A DNA stretch of 64,000 nucleotides, taken from assembly GCF_017377655.1 (NCBI RefSeq), contig NZ_JAFREL010000069.1:43821-107820 (forward strand), in the 5' to 3' direction. The position numbers and the translations under genes are program-made. The notes beneath the pieces are model-generated. The model saw nothing but the letters and a program-made list of their open reading frames with translations, was not told where the DNA came from and made no database searches. This DNA comes from Candidatus Enterococcus ferrettii. Lineage in GTDB: Bacteria; Bacillota; Bacilli; Lactobacillales; Enterococcaceae. Numbering within the stretch: position 1 is the first letter of the stretch; each line of letters opens with the position of its first letter. Below are positions 24,452-32,777 of this stretch, piece after piece.

Positions 24452-24874
24452 TTAGGCAGAACCTGCATGATACAAATAGTCTAGTACCATTTCGCGAACC
24501 ACATATTCGTATTTCGGATCTAGTTCGTTGTTTTCTATAAATTTCATGTAATTAAAGTGAAGAACATCGATATCAGGAGCTGAAAGATACTGATCCAACA
24601 TCGTTTTGATCATGTATTGTTCTGCTTCTGACTCCATTTTTGAACGCAGTGAGAAGGTTAAGTTATAAAGATAGTAATTCTTGTGATGTTTAGAAGCGTG
24701 TCCTAGTTCATGCAAAAGAACACGCATTTCATCCTGTTCAGTTAAACCTTCTTTTAAAACTATAGTATTAATAGCTGCTATATAATGTCCAGGTTTATCC
24801 ATTCCACCACGATACAGTATGGCGACTTTTAAAGTGTCAACGATTTTTTTTATGCGACTATCCAACAGACTCAC
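24452..24874 (-). CDS. ImmA/IrrE-family metallopeptidase
   Basis: 140 residues with the zinc motif LLHELGHASKH and a downstream acidic ligand region (SEAEQYMIKT). ImmA-type proteases cleave the partner repressor to induce the element. It lies 5 bp after the repressor gene on the minus strand, as in ImmR-ImmA pairs of ICEBs1 and related phages. Confidence 0.88.
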   Translation of the reverse strand: MSLLDSRIKKIVDTLKVAILYRGGMDKPGHYIAAINTIVLKEGLTEQDEMRVLLHELGHASKHHKNYYLYNLTFSLRSKMESEAEQYMIKTMLDQYLSAPDIDVLHFNYMKFIENNELDPKYEYVVREMVLDYLYHAGSA

Positions 24875-24879
24875 CTTCT

Positions 24880-25227
24880 TTATCCCTTCTTTTTCTCAAG
24901 GTAGGCTTCGATAATGCCTGCTAGAATTTCTCTATCGTTATCAGTTAGAGGCTCTCCGTCATAGCTCATGACAGAGTTTAAAGCTTCCTCTACGGTAAGT
25001 TCTCTCTGCTCTGGAGATAAACCACTATAAGGGTCATCTGTACGACCTAAAAGATAGTCCAAAGATACGTGAAAGTAGTCAGCGACTTTTTCTAAATCTT
25101 TAGCTTTAGGTTCACTTTTTTTCCATCGGTAAAATAAATTTTCGCTAAAACCTAAGTCTAAAGCAACTTTTGAAACGCTCTTACCTTGTCGCTTGGATAA
25201 TTCTTTTATTCTATCAAATACTGTCAT
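24880..25227 (-). CDS. CI-like repressor (HTH-XRE)
   Basis: 115 residues: an N-terminal XRE helix-turn-helix (about 5-58, VSKVALDLGFSENLFYRWKK) and a short C-terminal helical part. There is no LexA-like autoprotease domain, so RecA-stimulated self-cleavage is not expected; the adjacent ImmA-like protease is the likely inactivator. It should repress the early genes from the operators at 25228-25517. Confidence 0.88.
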   Translation of the reverse strand: MTVFDRIKELSKRQGKSVSKVALDLGFSENLFYRWKKSEPKAKDLEKVADYFHVSLDYLLGRTDDPYSGLSPEQRELTVEEALNSVMSYDGEPLTDNDREILAGIIEAYLEKKKG

Positions 25228-25517
25228 ATCAAGCTTTCCTCCGATTTTGCCGAAGCATTCTATACGATTCGTAAATTTTTGTGTTGACTTTTTATACGAA
25301 AAGTAATAAAGTAATACTCGTAAGATATTTAGTAAGAAAAAACGCAGTTAAACAACACCCTTATAATCAAACGGTTTGGCGACGGTTTTAATAAAAAGGT
25401 TGTGATAACACGTTTATTTAACTATGGTTTCATTCTATACGAACGTGTAAAAAAGTCAATAGTTTTGTGTAATTTTCTTACTAACTATCTTACACAAAAA
25501 AATAAGGAGGAACGATA
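25228..25517. promoter_or_regulatory. Lysogeny control region with operator-like repeats
   Basis: TATACGA-centred boxes occur at 25261-25275 (TATACGATTCGTAAA), 25293-25307 and 25436-25451. A 21-bp inverted pair with one mismatch lies at 25320-25340 (GTAAGATATTTAGTAAG plus AAAA) and 25473-25493. TTGACTTTTT occurs at 25284 (rightward) and at 25459 (leftward), suggesting two promoters aimed across the region. TTTTGTGTAA/TTACACAAAA (25463-25472, 25490-25499) forms a hairpin just before the Cro-like ribosome site. Confidence 0.6.
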
Positions 25518-25709
25518 ATGCCTAGTACAGATGAAGGAAGACAGAAAATTCTTCGGTTTTTAGAGGAAAGAGATATCTCCATACGGGATTTGGCAGCAGT
25601 TTATGGACTCACTCCACAAGATTTAACCAATTATCTAAATGGAAAGTTGAAGAACAAGAAATCGAATCAGGTTGTATTGCAAATTATCTCTGATTACAAA
25701 ATCAGGTAG
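25518..25709 (+). CDS. Cro-like small HTH protein
   Basis: 63 residues with an XRE-type helix-turn-helix (ISIRDLAAVYGLTPQDLTNY). AAGGAGG precedes the ATG. It faces the CI-like gene and is the first rightward early gene, so it is the likely Cro/antirepressor. Confidence 0.8.
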   Translation: MPSTDEGRQKILRFLEERDISIRDLAAVYGLTPQDLTNYLNGKLKNKKSNQVVLQIISDYKIR

Positions 25710-25720
25710 GAGGAGAAATA

Positions 25721-25981
25721 ATGAGCGAAAAAATGGTCATTGGTGAGGTTGTTGCATTAGATCAGCTTTGGATGTCTAAGGAACAAGCACGTCTATATTT
25801 TGGTTACGAGGAACACGAATCTACTTTCCAAAAGCTTTTGTCTGAGTTTAAATCTCATTCAGATTTTAAAGAGGGCTATAGGCTAGTTACCTATAAAGTT
25901 CCTACTATACGTATTGATTTGTTCGATCAGTTTTTAGATTGGAAACATAAAAATCAATTTAGAAAAGGGAAAGGGGCGTAA
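25721..25981 (+). CDS. Phage early protein, possible DNA-binding (DUF771/excisionase-like)
   Basis: 86 residues. LDQLWMSKEQARLYFGYEE looks like the first helices of a MerR/excisionase-type winged helix, and the end is basic (HKNQFRKGKGA). Position right after the Cro-like gene fits an excisionase or DUF771 protein. Family assignment is uncertain. Confidence 0.6.
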   Translation: MSEKMVIGEVVALDQLWMSKEQARLYFGYEEHESTFQKLLSEFKSHSDFKEGYRLVTYKVPTIRIDLFDQFLDWKHKNQFRKGKGA

Positions 25982-25985
25982 CCTT

Positions 25986-26120
25986 TTGGAAATCAAGATC
26001 AAGTTGCGAAGTGGAGGGATTATTGTTTACGGATGCTCTGATCCTGATGTGTGTGCCGCAATTATTTTAAGGTGCTTAAGTGAAGGTAAGAAAGCCGAGG
26101 TAAAATCTAATGCCAAATGA
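25986..26120 (+). CDS. Small hypothetical phage protein
   Basis: 44 residues from a TTG start (MEIKIKLRSGG, then IIVYGCSDPDVCAAII). The next ATG overlaps its end, consistent with a run of coupled small genes. No family recognised. Confidence 0.4.
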   Translation: MEIKIKLRSGGIIVYGCSDPDVCAAIILRCLSEGKKAEVKSNAK

Positions 26121-26280
26121 AGTCTTTGCATTTATGGTCTGGATTGTAGCACTAGCATCTATTTTTATTAATGCCCGATTTAAAGATCGGTTGAAGAGGA
26201 TTTTAATTCTTGTTTCCTTCTTCTTAGCGATTATTGTTTCGTTGGGAGTGTATCTAGTAATTAAGGGAGTGACCAAGTGA
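26110..26280 (+). CDS. Small two-helix membrane protein
   Basis: 56 residues with two hydrophobic segments (FAFMVWIVALASIFINA and ILILVSFFLAIIVSLGVYLV) separated by a basic loop. It overlaps the genes on both sides by a few bases. It could be a superinfection-exclusion or similar membrane protein; no family is recognised. Confidence 0.5.
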   Translation: MPNEVFAFMVWIVALASIFINARFKDRLKRILILVSFFLAIIVSLGVYLVIKGVTK

Positions 26281-26420
26281 ATAAGATGTGGCTTGCTAAA
26301 TTGGCAAACAGTCAAAGGTTTCGCATTAGAAGGGTACAAGCCGTTTGTTATATGAGTCTATTGTTAAACGGTGTTCTGATCATTTGCTTATTGACTATGA
26401 TGATTTTCGGGAGGCATTAG
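26277..26420 (+). CDS. Small single-helix membrane protein
   Basis: 47 residues, GTG start overlapping the previous stop (GTGA). A basic N-terminus (QRFRIRRVQ) precedes one hydrophobic helix (MSLLLNGVLIICLLTMMIF). Unknown function. Confidence 0.45.
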   Translation: MNKMWLAKLANSQRFRIRRVQAVCYMSLLLNGVLIICLLTMMIFGRH

Positions 26421-26422
26421 AG

Positions 26423-26494
26423 ATGGTTTATCAAAGGCGACAAAAAAAGGCTGGTCCCCGTCCGCCAACGAGTCCAGCAAAAAAATACAATTAA
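26423..26494 (+). CDS. Very small basic peptide
   Basis: 23 residues, MVYQRRQKKAGPRPP then TSPAKKYN; GGGAGGCATTAG lies upstream. Basic and proline-rich. Expression is uncertain. Confidence 0.3.
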   Translation: MVYQRRQKKAGPRPPTSPAKKYN

Positions 26495-26513
26495 CCTAAG
26501 GAGATTATATCAC

Positions 26514-26885
26514 ATGAAAACAAACCAGGAAATTATTAAGAACAAAATTGAAGAACTTCACCAGTTAGTCCAAGGGACAAAAGGGGGATTGGTTTTAGCA
26601 TACACTGCTCCAGGAGAAAACGTGAAGACGCAGAGTGTATCAGCTGGTTACTCAATGAGCTTGGCAGCTAACTATATAGCGATTCAGGGATCATTGCACG
26701 ACGATGCAATGAAAGCAAAAGTATGCAACTGTGCTGGCTGTTTAGCTTTGCAAGACGTCGCTAACGGGACTATTGACTACACTAATTATTTTGAAAATCC
26801 AGAAAAAAAGATGCACACCTTTGTCGTTGAGACAAAAGAAGATTTTGAGAATGCATTGAAAAGAATTCTTAAGGGGGACATCTGA
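26514..26885 (+). CDS. Hypothetical phage early protein
   Basis: 123 residues with a central CNCAGCLALQD segment that might bind a metal. It overlaps the next gene by 1 bp (ATGA-type junction), which ties it to the recombination ATPase. Family not recognised. CCTAAGGAG precedes the ATG. Confidence 0.65.
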   Translation: MKTNQEIIKNKIEELHQLVQGTKGGLVLAYTAPGENVKTQSVSAGYSMSLAANYIAIQGSLHDDAMKAKVCNCAGCLALQDVANGTIDYTNYFENPEKKMHTFVVETKEDFENALKRILKGDI

Positions 26886-28831
26886 TGACTAAGATTCTGA
26901 TTAAAAAAATGTCGTATAAGCATTTCAAGGGCATTGAAAGCTTTGAGCTTGACCTTAACGGTTCTGCTGCTGTCGTCACTGGCCGCAACGGTGCTGGTAA
27001 AACAACATTGGCTGACGGGCTGCAATGGCTCCTGTTTGGTAAAGACTCGCAAGGAGCAAAGATCAATCCCAAGCCGCTGGATAAAAACAACAACGAGCTG
27101 CTGGGGTTAGAGCCTACTGTCGAAGCTGAATTGTACATTGACGGCAAGCAAGTGATGCTTAAACGAGTGCAGCAGGAGCGGTGGACTACTAAAAAGGGTG
27201 AACTTGATAAAACGCGAGGCAGCGACACTACAAAGTATTTCATTGATACAGTACCAACGAAGGAAAAAGATTGGAAAGACTACATTCAGGAGTTAGGCGG
27301 AGAAACCAATTTACAAATGCTCTCCAATTCTTCTTTCTTTATGAATCTGAACTGGAAGGATCGCCGCGAAACGCTAATTGGCATGACCGGTTTAACTGAC
27401 GAAGAAATCATCGCCAGTGATCCAACGCTGAAAGAATTACCGCTTGTCTTGAAAGATCACACCATTAACGAAATGAAGAAAATTATTGCTGGTCAAAAGA
27501 CCGAAGTTAAGAAGTCTATCGAGGGGATGCCGGCCCGCATTCAGGAAGTAACCGATATGCGTTCCCAGCTTGGTCTACCTGATAGCAAAGCAAGTCTAGA
27601 AAAAAACATCGACGAAATGAGCCTCCTGATCAAAGAGAAAGAATCTTGGCTAGTAGATGCTAAAGCTGGCAACGTCAATAAAGAGTTGAACGATCTAACG
27701 GAGAAGCAAGCGAATCTCCGAGCAAAACTTATTGATGAAAAAACAAAGTTTCAAACGACCGTCTTTGCTGCAACGTCTTCACTGCAAGAAGACTTCAACA
27801 AGCAGCATGAAGCTGTTAGCTTGTTGCGTACTGATATTTCTAAGTTAGAAAGTGAAGAGTACCGGCAGCAAGAAGCATTGAAGGAGAAGCGCGAGTTTCT
27901 TGAGAAGCATCTTGAAAAATACAAGAGCATTAAGGCTGAAACGTTCGACGATCATCAGACTGTTTGTCCCACCTGCAATCAGGACCTGCCGACTGAAAAG
28001 ATTGAAGAAATCAAGTCCGATTTCAACCAGCAGCAGTCTGAGAAGCTTGAAAAAAATATTGAAGTTGGTAAAGCGACTAGACAGGATGCAGACAAGCTTG
28101 AGGTCGAGATCAAAAAACTTCAGACGAGTCTCAGCGAAAAGCGTACAGCGTTTAAGGCTGCAGAATCTCAGCTCGATAAAATCAATAACGATCTGATCTA
28201 CGAAAAGAACAAGCAAGGCAAATTTGAGGAGTCTCAGGTCTATAAAGACATCATCGCTGAGAATACGCAGCTGGAAGTTGAAATGGAAAAGGCTAAGCAG
28301 AAAGACTCCAATTCTGAGGTGGAAAAACTCGAAGCTGATATCGAATCCGACAAATCAATTTTAGCCTGCTTGCAAAAAGACTTGCAGAAGTTTGAAACGG
28401 CTGATTCGTATGATAAACGATTGTCCGAGCTGAAATACATGGATAAGTCGTTTAAAGAGCAGAATCAGCAAATTGAGAAGGACCTCTGGCTTTTAGAAGA
28501 GTTCACTCGTAAGAAAGTTGAACGAATCGAGGAGTCCATCAATGCCAAGTTTGAGATTGTGAAGTGGAAGCTTTTTGATGTTCAGAAAAACGAAGGTATT
28601 AAGGAAATGTGCGAGGCAACCTTCAACGGCGTTGAATACAATGCTGGCTTGAACAATGGCGCTCGGATCAACTGCGATCTTGATATCGTCAACACGCTTT
28701 CCCGTGAGCTTGGTATCACTATGCCGCTATTTATTGATAATGCTGAATCAGTTAATACACTGATTCCGATTCAATCACAGATGATCGAACTACAAGTAAC
28801 AGCAGACGAAAAACTGAAAGTCGAGGTATAG
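26885..28831 (+). CDS. SbcC/Rad50-like SMC ATPase
   Basis: 648 residues: N-terminal Walker A (GRNGAGKTT) with a Rad50-like Q-loop region, a long coiled coil (about 200-520) interrupted by a zinc-hook-like CPTC motif (TVCPTCNQDLP), and a C-terminal half-ATPase with Walker B (MPLFIDNAESV, Asn in place of the usual Glu partner). Phage proteins of this type act in DNA end processing and recombination. No SbcD/Mre11 nuclease gene is adjacent; RecT and a metallo-beta-lactamase-fold protein follow 1.6 kb downstream. Confidence 0.85.
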   Translation: MTKILIKKMSYKHFKGIESFELDLNGSAAVVTGRNGAGKTTLADGLQWLLFGKDSQGAKINPKPLDKNNNELLGLEPTVEAELYIDGKQVMLKRVQQERWTTKKGELDKTRGSDTTKYFIDTVPTKEKDWKDYIQELGGETNLQMLSNSSFFMNLNWKDRRETLIGMTGLTDEEIIASDPTLKELPLVLKDHTINEMKKIIAGQKTEVKKSIEGMPARIQEVTDMRSQLGLPDSKASLEKNIDEMSLLIKEKESWLVDAKAGNVNKELNDLTEKQANLRAKLIDEKTKFQTTVFAATSSLQEDFNKQHEAVSLLRTDISKLESEEYRQQEALKEKREFLEKHLEKYKSIKAETFDDHQTVCPTCNQDLPTEKIEEIKSDFNQQQSEKLEKNIEVGKATRQDADKLEVEIKKLQTSLSEKRTAFKAAESQLDKINNDLIYEKNKQGKFEESQVYKDIIAENTQLEVEMEKAKQKDSNSEVEKLEADIESDKSILACLQKDLQKFETADSYDKRLSELKYMDKSFKEQNQQIEKDLWLLEEFTRKKVERIEESINAKFEIVKWKLFDVQKNEGIKEMCEATFNGVEYNAGLNNGARINCDLDIVNTLSRELGITMPLFIDNAESVNTLIPIQSQMIELQVTADEKLKVEV

Positions 28832-28834
28832 AAA

Positions 28835-29143
28835 GTGGAAAAGCTAGAACTCTACAAACAAAAAATACACCAACTGGAACGACTGTTAGCTGAGATAGAT
28901 GAAATAAATAAATTTGAGAAACAATTAGATCGAACACTGAGAAGTATTTTAAACAACGAACCAGACGATTTCTTTAATATCAAAATTGGCACTGGATTTT
29001 ATACATCTTCATTTGAATTAAACGCTAAAGGAAAATATACAGGATTAATTAAAAATATTGTCGCTCTTATGAAAGCGGATCTTAACCGCAAGAAATTGGA
29101 AATCATGGATGAAATCGAACGAGACTTTGGAGGGATCGAATAA
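28835..29143 (+). CDS. Hypothetical coiled-coil phage protein
   Basis: 102 residues, N-terminal ~40 forming a coiled coil (QKIHQLERLLAEIDEINKFE). It follows the ATPase by 3 bp and overlaps the next gene by 1 bp, so it is part of the same transcript. Family unknown. Confidence 0.6.
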   Translation: MEKLELYKQKIHQLERLLAEIDEINKFEKQLDRTLRSILNNEPDDFFNIKIGTGFYTSSFELNAKGKYTGLIKNIVALMKADLNRKKLEIMDEIERDFGGIE

Positions 29144-29340
29144 TGAAAGCATTTGTTTATGTCGTGGTAAAACACGAAAAGGTATTTATTGGGCTTTTTG
29201 AATCATTAGAAACAATTTACGAAGACGTTGAATCAAGGCTATCTGAACTAGGGCATACCGATTGGGCTGATAAGTATCCAATCTATATGGTTGGCGCCCA
29301 GAAAGAACCATACAGATTACTTTGGAAGGATGACAAATAA
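29143..29340 (+). CDS. Hypothetical phage protein
   Basis: 65 residues, start overlapping the previous stop (TAATG). A single alpha/beta domain with GLFESLETIYEDVESRL. Unknown function. Confidence 0.55.
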   Translation: MKAFVYVVVKHEKVFIGLFESLETIYEDVESRLSELGHTDWADKYPIYMVGAQKEPYRLLWKDDK

Positions 29341-29582
29341 TGGAGACTATTTTAGACGAAAAAAAAGCAGGTCCATCACAATATTTGAAAAAGGACTTAC
29401 TAAGCAATGCGATTCAACTAAACGAACATTTATCTAGGGAGTTAGATAAATTACAAGAATACGAGAATTCTCGTGTGTCAAATCGAGTTATTCGTTTAGC
29501 TGAAGCAACATCAAAAATTACCGAATGTGCACTAACTCAAATCTCTGACATTGATGCAATTATCAAGAATACGATGTGCTAA
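29340..29582 (+). CDS. Hypothetical helical phage protein
   Basis: 80 residues, mostly helical with amphipathic repeats. Start overlaps the previous stop (TAATGG). Its 3' end overlaps the opposite-strand TIGR02391-like gene by ~50 bp. Unknown function. Confidence 0.5.
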   Translation: METILDEKKAGPSQYLKKDLLSNAIQLNEHLSRELDKLQEYENSRVSNRVIRLAEATSKITECALTQISDIDAIIKNTMC

Positions 29583-30353
29583 AGACATCAATGTAAATGC
29601 TGTCAGTGCATCGGTTTCAGAACTTTGATTATACAACTTTGGTTCATGTGCTTTAGGATTTCGATACATGTAAACAATGGTATTCAACAGGCTTTTCAAT
29701 CCGTTATATTCACTTAATTCAGTCAGAGAACTAAGCATGTTTCCTTTAATTAACACAATAGGCCTTTTTACGATGAAAACTTCATTAATGAGGGTTGATC
29801 CATCTTTGTCTGATTCAGATATACATCTGACTCTATCAAGAATGCCTTTGCTAGATTCTAATATGGCATGGAAATAGTTTTCAGAGAACAACTCTTCTCT
29901 ACAGTACTTTTCTATTTCAGGATGGATATCATACAAAGAAATTTTCTTCTCAAATGATAACAAACGTCTTTGAGCCTCTGAAAAGCTCTCTACTGTCTCA
30001 GTAAGTTCGATCTTACCTAGATCGTTTAGTTGATAACCATAAAAAAGTAATATACCGTTCAATTCCTGTCGAGCATTAGACCACAATCCAGGAGTTTTTA
30101 TGAATGATGCTGGGTTCAATATCTGCTGACAAAGACTGAACACGGGTTTTGATGATTTTCTGTTAGTACATTCATGTAAAAGAGTATTTTCGATACGTCT
30201 CCATTTAGTACTTAATTTTAAGTTTCGCGCAACAGCATCATGATCAAAGTAATCCAGCCTAGAAAAAATTTTGGTAAGTTCTGATCCCGTAGTGTATTCA
30301 CCGAGAACTTGAGAAACCTCTTTTATCGCTACAGCGTCTAAAGATTTAGCCAA
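29532..30353 (-). CDS. TIGR02391/Ymh-like protein on the opposite strand
   Basis: 273 residues from a TTG start with GAGGTG six bases upstream. The C-terminal half fits the TIGR02391 (Ymh) pattern: IHPEIEKYC, a Phe/Tyr-rich helix with ESSKGILDRVR, DKDGSTLINEVF, and the final RNPKAHEPK motif followed by a helical LSLAHRILD segment. Such proteins occur in phages, plasmids and defence islands; a role in abortive infection or superinfection control is a reasonable inference, not established. It interrupts the early operon between the ATPase group and recT, the hallmark of a separately expressed moron. Confidence 0.72.
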   Translation of the reverse strand: MAKSLDAVAIKEVSQVLGEYTTGSELTKIFSRLDYFDHDAVARNLKLSTKWRRIENTLLHECTNRKSSKPVFSLCQQILNPASFIKTPGLWSNARQELNGILLFYGYQLNDLGKIELTETVESFSEAQRRLLSFEKKISLYDIHPEIEKYCREELFSENYFHAILESSKGILDRVRCISESDKDGSTLINEVFIVKRPIVLIKGNMLSSLTELSEYNGLKSLLNTIVYMYRNPKAHEPKLYNQSSETDALTAFTLMSLAHRILDNCINVRDLS

Positions 30354-30401
30354 TATAATCACCTCAGAAATAATTATATCAAATAAAAGGGAGTTAAATT
30401 C

Positions 30402-31262
30402 ATGACAAATCATAATACACCAGCTGTTTTACAGAAAGATATAACTGACACAGTGAATCAGAAAGTGGCTGCAATGCAACAGGACGGCTTAGCTTTGCCA
30501 CCAGCTTATAGCCCAGCTAATGCTTTGAAATCTGCTTTTTTCGCTATGTCAAATGCTCCGGGAGGAAATCTTTTGGAGAAATGTACGAAAGAGTCAATCG
30601 CTAATTCGTTGCTAGATATGGTCGTTCAAGGTTTATCGCCAGCTAAAACACAATGTTATTTCGTTCCTTACCAAACTCAATTAAAAATGACTCGTTCTTA
30701 TTTTGGAACACAAGCCGTTTTGAAGCGTCTATCCGAGGTAAAAGATGTTTGGGCTAACGTAATTTTTGAAGGCGATGAATTCAAGATCGCTATCAAGAAC
30801 GGTCGCGAAGTTCTGGTCAGTCACGAAACTGATTTTTCTCACCGTGACAATAAAATTATTGGTGCTTACTGCATTATAGAAAAAGCAGATAACGAACAGG
30901 TCTTAACTACCATGACTAAAAAGGAAATTGATGCTAGTTGGAGCCAAGCCAAAACGAAAAATGTTCAGAATAAGTTTCCTCAGGAAATGGCCAAACGTAC
31001 GGTAATTAATCGAGCTGCAAAAGCATTCGTCAACACCAGCGACGATAGCGACCTGCTTATTGAAGCAATTAACAACACAACAGCTAACGAGTACCAGGAC
31101 GACGGCGAGCGGAAAGAGGCTGAGATCATTGACGAAATTGATCAAAACGCTAATAGCGAAGTGTTTGATCCAAAGCCTGCTGAGGTAATTGAGCCACCGA
31201 TTGATCCTGAGCAACAAGAACTGATCACTGAAGAACAACCGGAAGATGATCCTTATGCTTAA
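30402..31262 (+). CDS. recT: RecT single-strand annealing protein
   Basis: 286 residues with the RecT core (LTKxS-type region KCTKESIANSLLDMVVQGL, QCYFVPYQTQLKM and YFGTQAVLKR). RecT anneals complementary strands in phage recombination. After residue ~225 the protein becomes acidic and disordered and ends in EDDPYA, recalling SSB-type interaction tips. AAAAGGGAG precedes the ATG. It overlaps the next gene by 17 bp. Confidence 0.9.
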   Translation: MTNHNTPAVLQKDITDTVNQKVAAMQQDGLALPPAYSPANALKSAFFAMSNAPGGNLLEKCTKESIANSLLDMVVQGLSPAKTQCYFVPYQTQLKMTRSYFGTQAVLKRLSEVKDVWANVIFEGDEFKIAIKNGREVLVSHETDFSHRDNKIIGAYCIIEKADNEQVLTTMTKKEIDASWSQAKTKNVQNKFPQEMAKRTVINRAAKAFVNTSDDSDLLIEAINNTTANEYQDDGERKEAEIIDEIDQNANSEVFDPKPAEVIEPPIDPEQQELITEEQPEDDPYA

Positions 31263-31983
31263 TATTCGAAGTTTTGGTTCAGGAAGTAGTGGAAATGCTT
31301 ATTTGATTGATGACGGTAATTCACAATTACTCATTGAAGCTGGTATCCAATTCAGAAAGGTTCAACAGGAAATGCGATTTGATTTTTCACGAGTTGCAGG
31401 CTGCCTCATCAGTCATGAACACCGAGATCACTGTAAGTATGTACCGCAGTTTGTTGATATGACAGCAATAGATTTTTACAGCACGCAGGGAACCTTCAAA
31501 GGAATGTCTGCTGATCCAGTCTTGCATTTAGAAGCCAATGATTACTATCGCTTCAACTTCCTAAAGTACAAAGAGACGACCAAGATCGGCACGTGGTACG
31601 TGACATCTTTTGAGACTAAGCACGATGCGGAGGAGCCTTGTGGCTTCCTAATCGACAATACAGCTGGTGATCGTCTTGTCTTCATAACCGATTCTTACTA
31701 CGTGAAATATAAATTTCCGAATATCACGCATTTGATGATCGAAGCAAATTACTCCAAAGAAGTGATCGACGAAAAGATGACCGAGGGTTTTGATCTGAAA
31801 CGAAAAACGCGGCTGCTAGAAAGTCATTTCGATTTCGAACAGACTGCTTCGTTCATCAAAGCGAACAAATCAGATCGCCTGCATGAGGTCTGGCTACTTC
31901 ATTTGTCAGATTCAAACAGTATTGAGAAAAAATTTAAAGAAGACACTCAGCGCTTAACTGGTGTGCCTGTCTATATAGCGTAG
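31246..31983 (+). CDS. Metallo-beta-lactamase-fold nuclease-like protein
   Basis: 245 residues with the MBL metal motif SHEHRDHC, the N-terminal GSSGNAYLI and a later His in ETKHDAEEP. It resembles YycJ/WalJ-type proteins, which are proposed nucleases. Beside recT it probably replaces the usual RecE/YqaJ exonuclease. The first codons are ambiguous: ATG 31246 overlaps recT; the MLNIRSFG start at 31255 is nearer the family. Confidence 0.82.
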   Translation: MILMLNIRSFGSGSSGNAYLIDDGNSQLLIEAGIQFRKVQQEMRFDFSRVAGCLISHEHRDHCKYVPQFVDMTAIDFYSTQGTFKGMSADPVLHLEANDYYRFNFLKYKETTKIGTWYVTSFETKHDAEEPCGFLIDNTAGDRLVFITDSYYVKYKFPNITHLMIEANYSKEVIDEKMTEGFDLKRKTRLLESHFDFEQTASFIKANKSDRLHEVWLLHLSDSNSIEKKFKEDTQRLTGVPVYIA

Positions 31984-31994
31984 GTGGTGATGAT

Positions 31995-32777
31995 ATGGCC
32001 GGAGGCGGATGGATAAAGCTGTACCGATCCATTCAGGATCATTGGATTTGGGAAAACCCTACTTACTTAAAATGGTGGCTTGATTTATTGCTGATGGCCA
32101 ACCACAAATCTAATGAGGTTCTAGTTAATGGAACTGTTGAGACCATCAATATTGGTGAACGGCTGACTTCCGAAATAAAGCTATCTGAACGTTGGGAAGT
32201 TAACCGAAAACAAGTGCGTCGCTTCCTAAATTTACTTGAAAAAAATGGGATGATTTCCCTTGAAAAATCACGACAAAAAGGGACAACGTATAAAGTCTTG
32301 AAATACAAGGATTATCAGCAGTTTTCCGATAGCGAAAAGGACATCAAAAGGGACAACGGTAGGGACAACGCAGGGGACAACGACAGGGACATAAACAAGA
32401 ATGATAAGAATGAAAAGAATGATAAGAATAATAATACGTCGAAGAAATCAAAAAAACGGATTTACTCCGATGATGACCCAAATAAAGTATTGGCCAATCT
32501 TTTGCTTAAGTTCATTCGAAAAAATCAAGAGATTAAGGAACCAGATCTGGATAAGTGGGCCAACGAAGTCCGGTTGACTGTTGAATCAGACAAACATTCG
32601 GTAAAAGAGGTCCAAGACATGATCGTTTGGGCGACGCAACACAACTTTTGGTCAGGAGTGGTTTTATCTCCAACTAGCTTGCGAAGAAATTGGGATAAGA
32701 TGGCCGTTCAAAAAAGTAAAAAATCTACTAAGTCGGTTCCTGACTCGGAACTGCCAGAAACGGGGTATGACTGGTAA
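31995..32777 (+). CDS. DnaD-like phage replication initiator
   Basis: 260 residues: N-terminal winged helix (WIKLYRSIQDHWIW through KQVRRFLNLLEKNGMI), a charged Asp/Asn/Lys-rich linker (about 110-150), and a C-terminal DnaD/DnaB2-like domain ending in SPTSLRRNWDKM. It should bind the phage origin and recruit the loader encoded next. The linker codons are repetitive (GGGACAAC, AATGATAAG), and the phage origin often lies inside such genes, but I cannot prove it here. Confidence 0.8.
   Translation: MAGGGWIKLYRSIQDHWIWENPTYLKWWLDLLLMANHKSNEVLVNGTVETINIGERLTSEIKLSERWEVNRKQVRRFLNLLEKNGMISLEKSRQKGTTYKVLKYKDYQQFSDSEKDIKRDNGRDNAGDNDRDINKNDKNEKNDKNNNTSKKSKKRIYSDDDPNKVLANLLLKFIRKNQEIKEPDLDKWANEVRLTVESDKHSVKEVQDMIVWATQHNFWSGVVLSPTSLRRNWDKMAVQKSKKSTKSVPDSELPETGYDW

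Noticed and set aside
25228..25517. CRISPR-like repeats in the lysogeny region
   Set aside because: The repeats are few, partly inverted and unevenly spaced; they fit operators. No CRISPR array or cas gene was seen in the window.
26869..27243. 124-residue minus-strand frame
   Set aside because: Serine-rich shadow opposite the Walker A part of the SMC-like ATPase.
27900..28196. 98-residue plus-strand frame inside the ATPase
   Set aside because: Arg/Ser-rich out-of-frame reading of the coiled-coil region, without a ribosome site.
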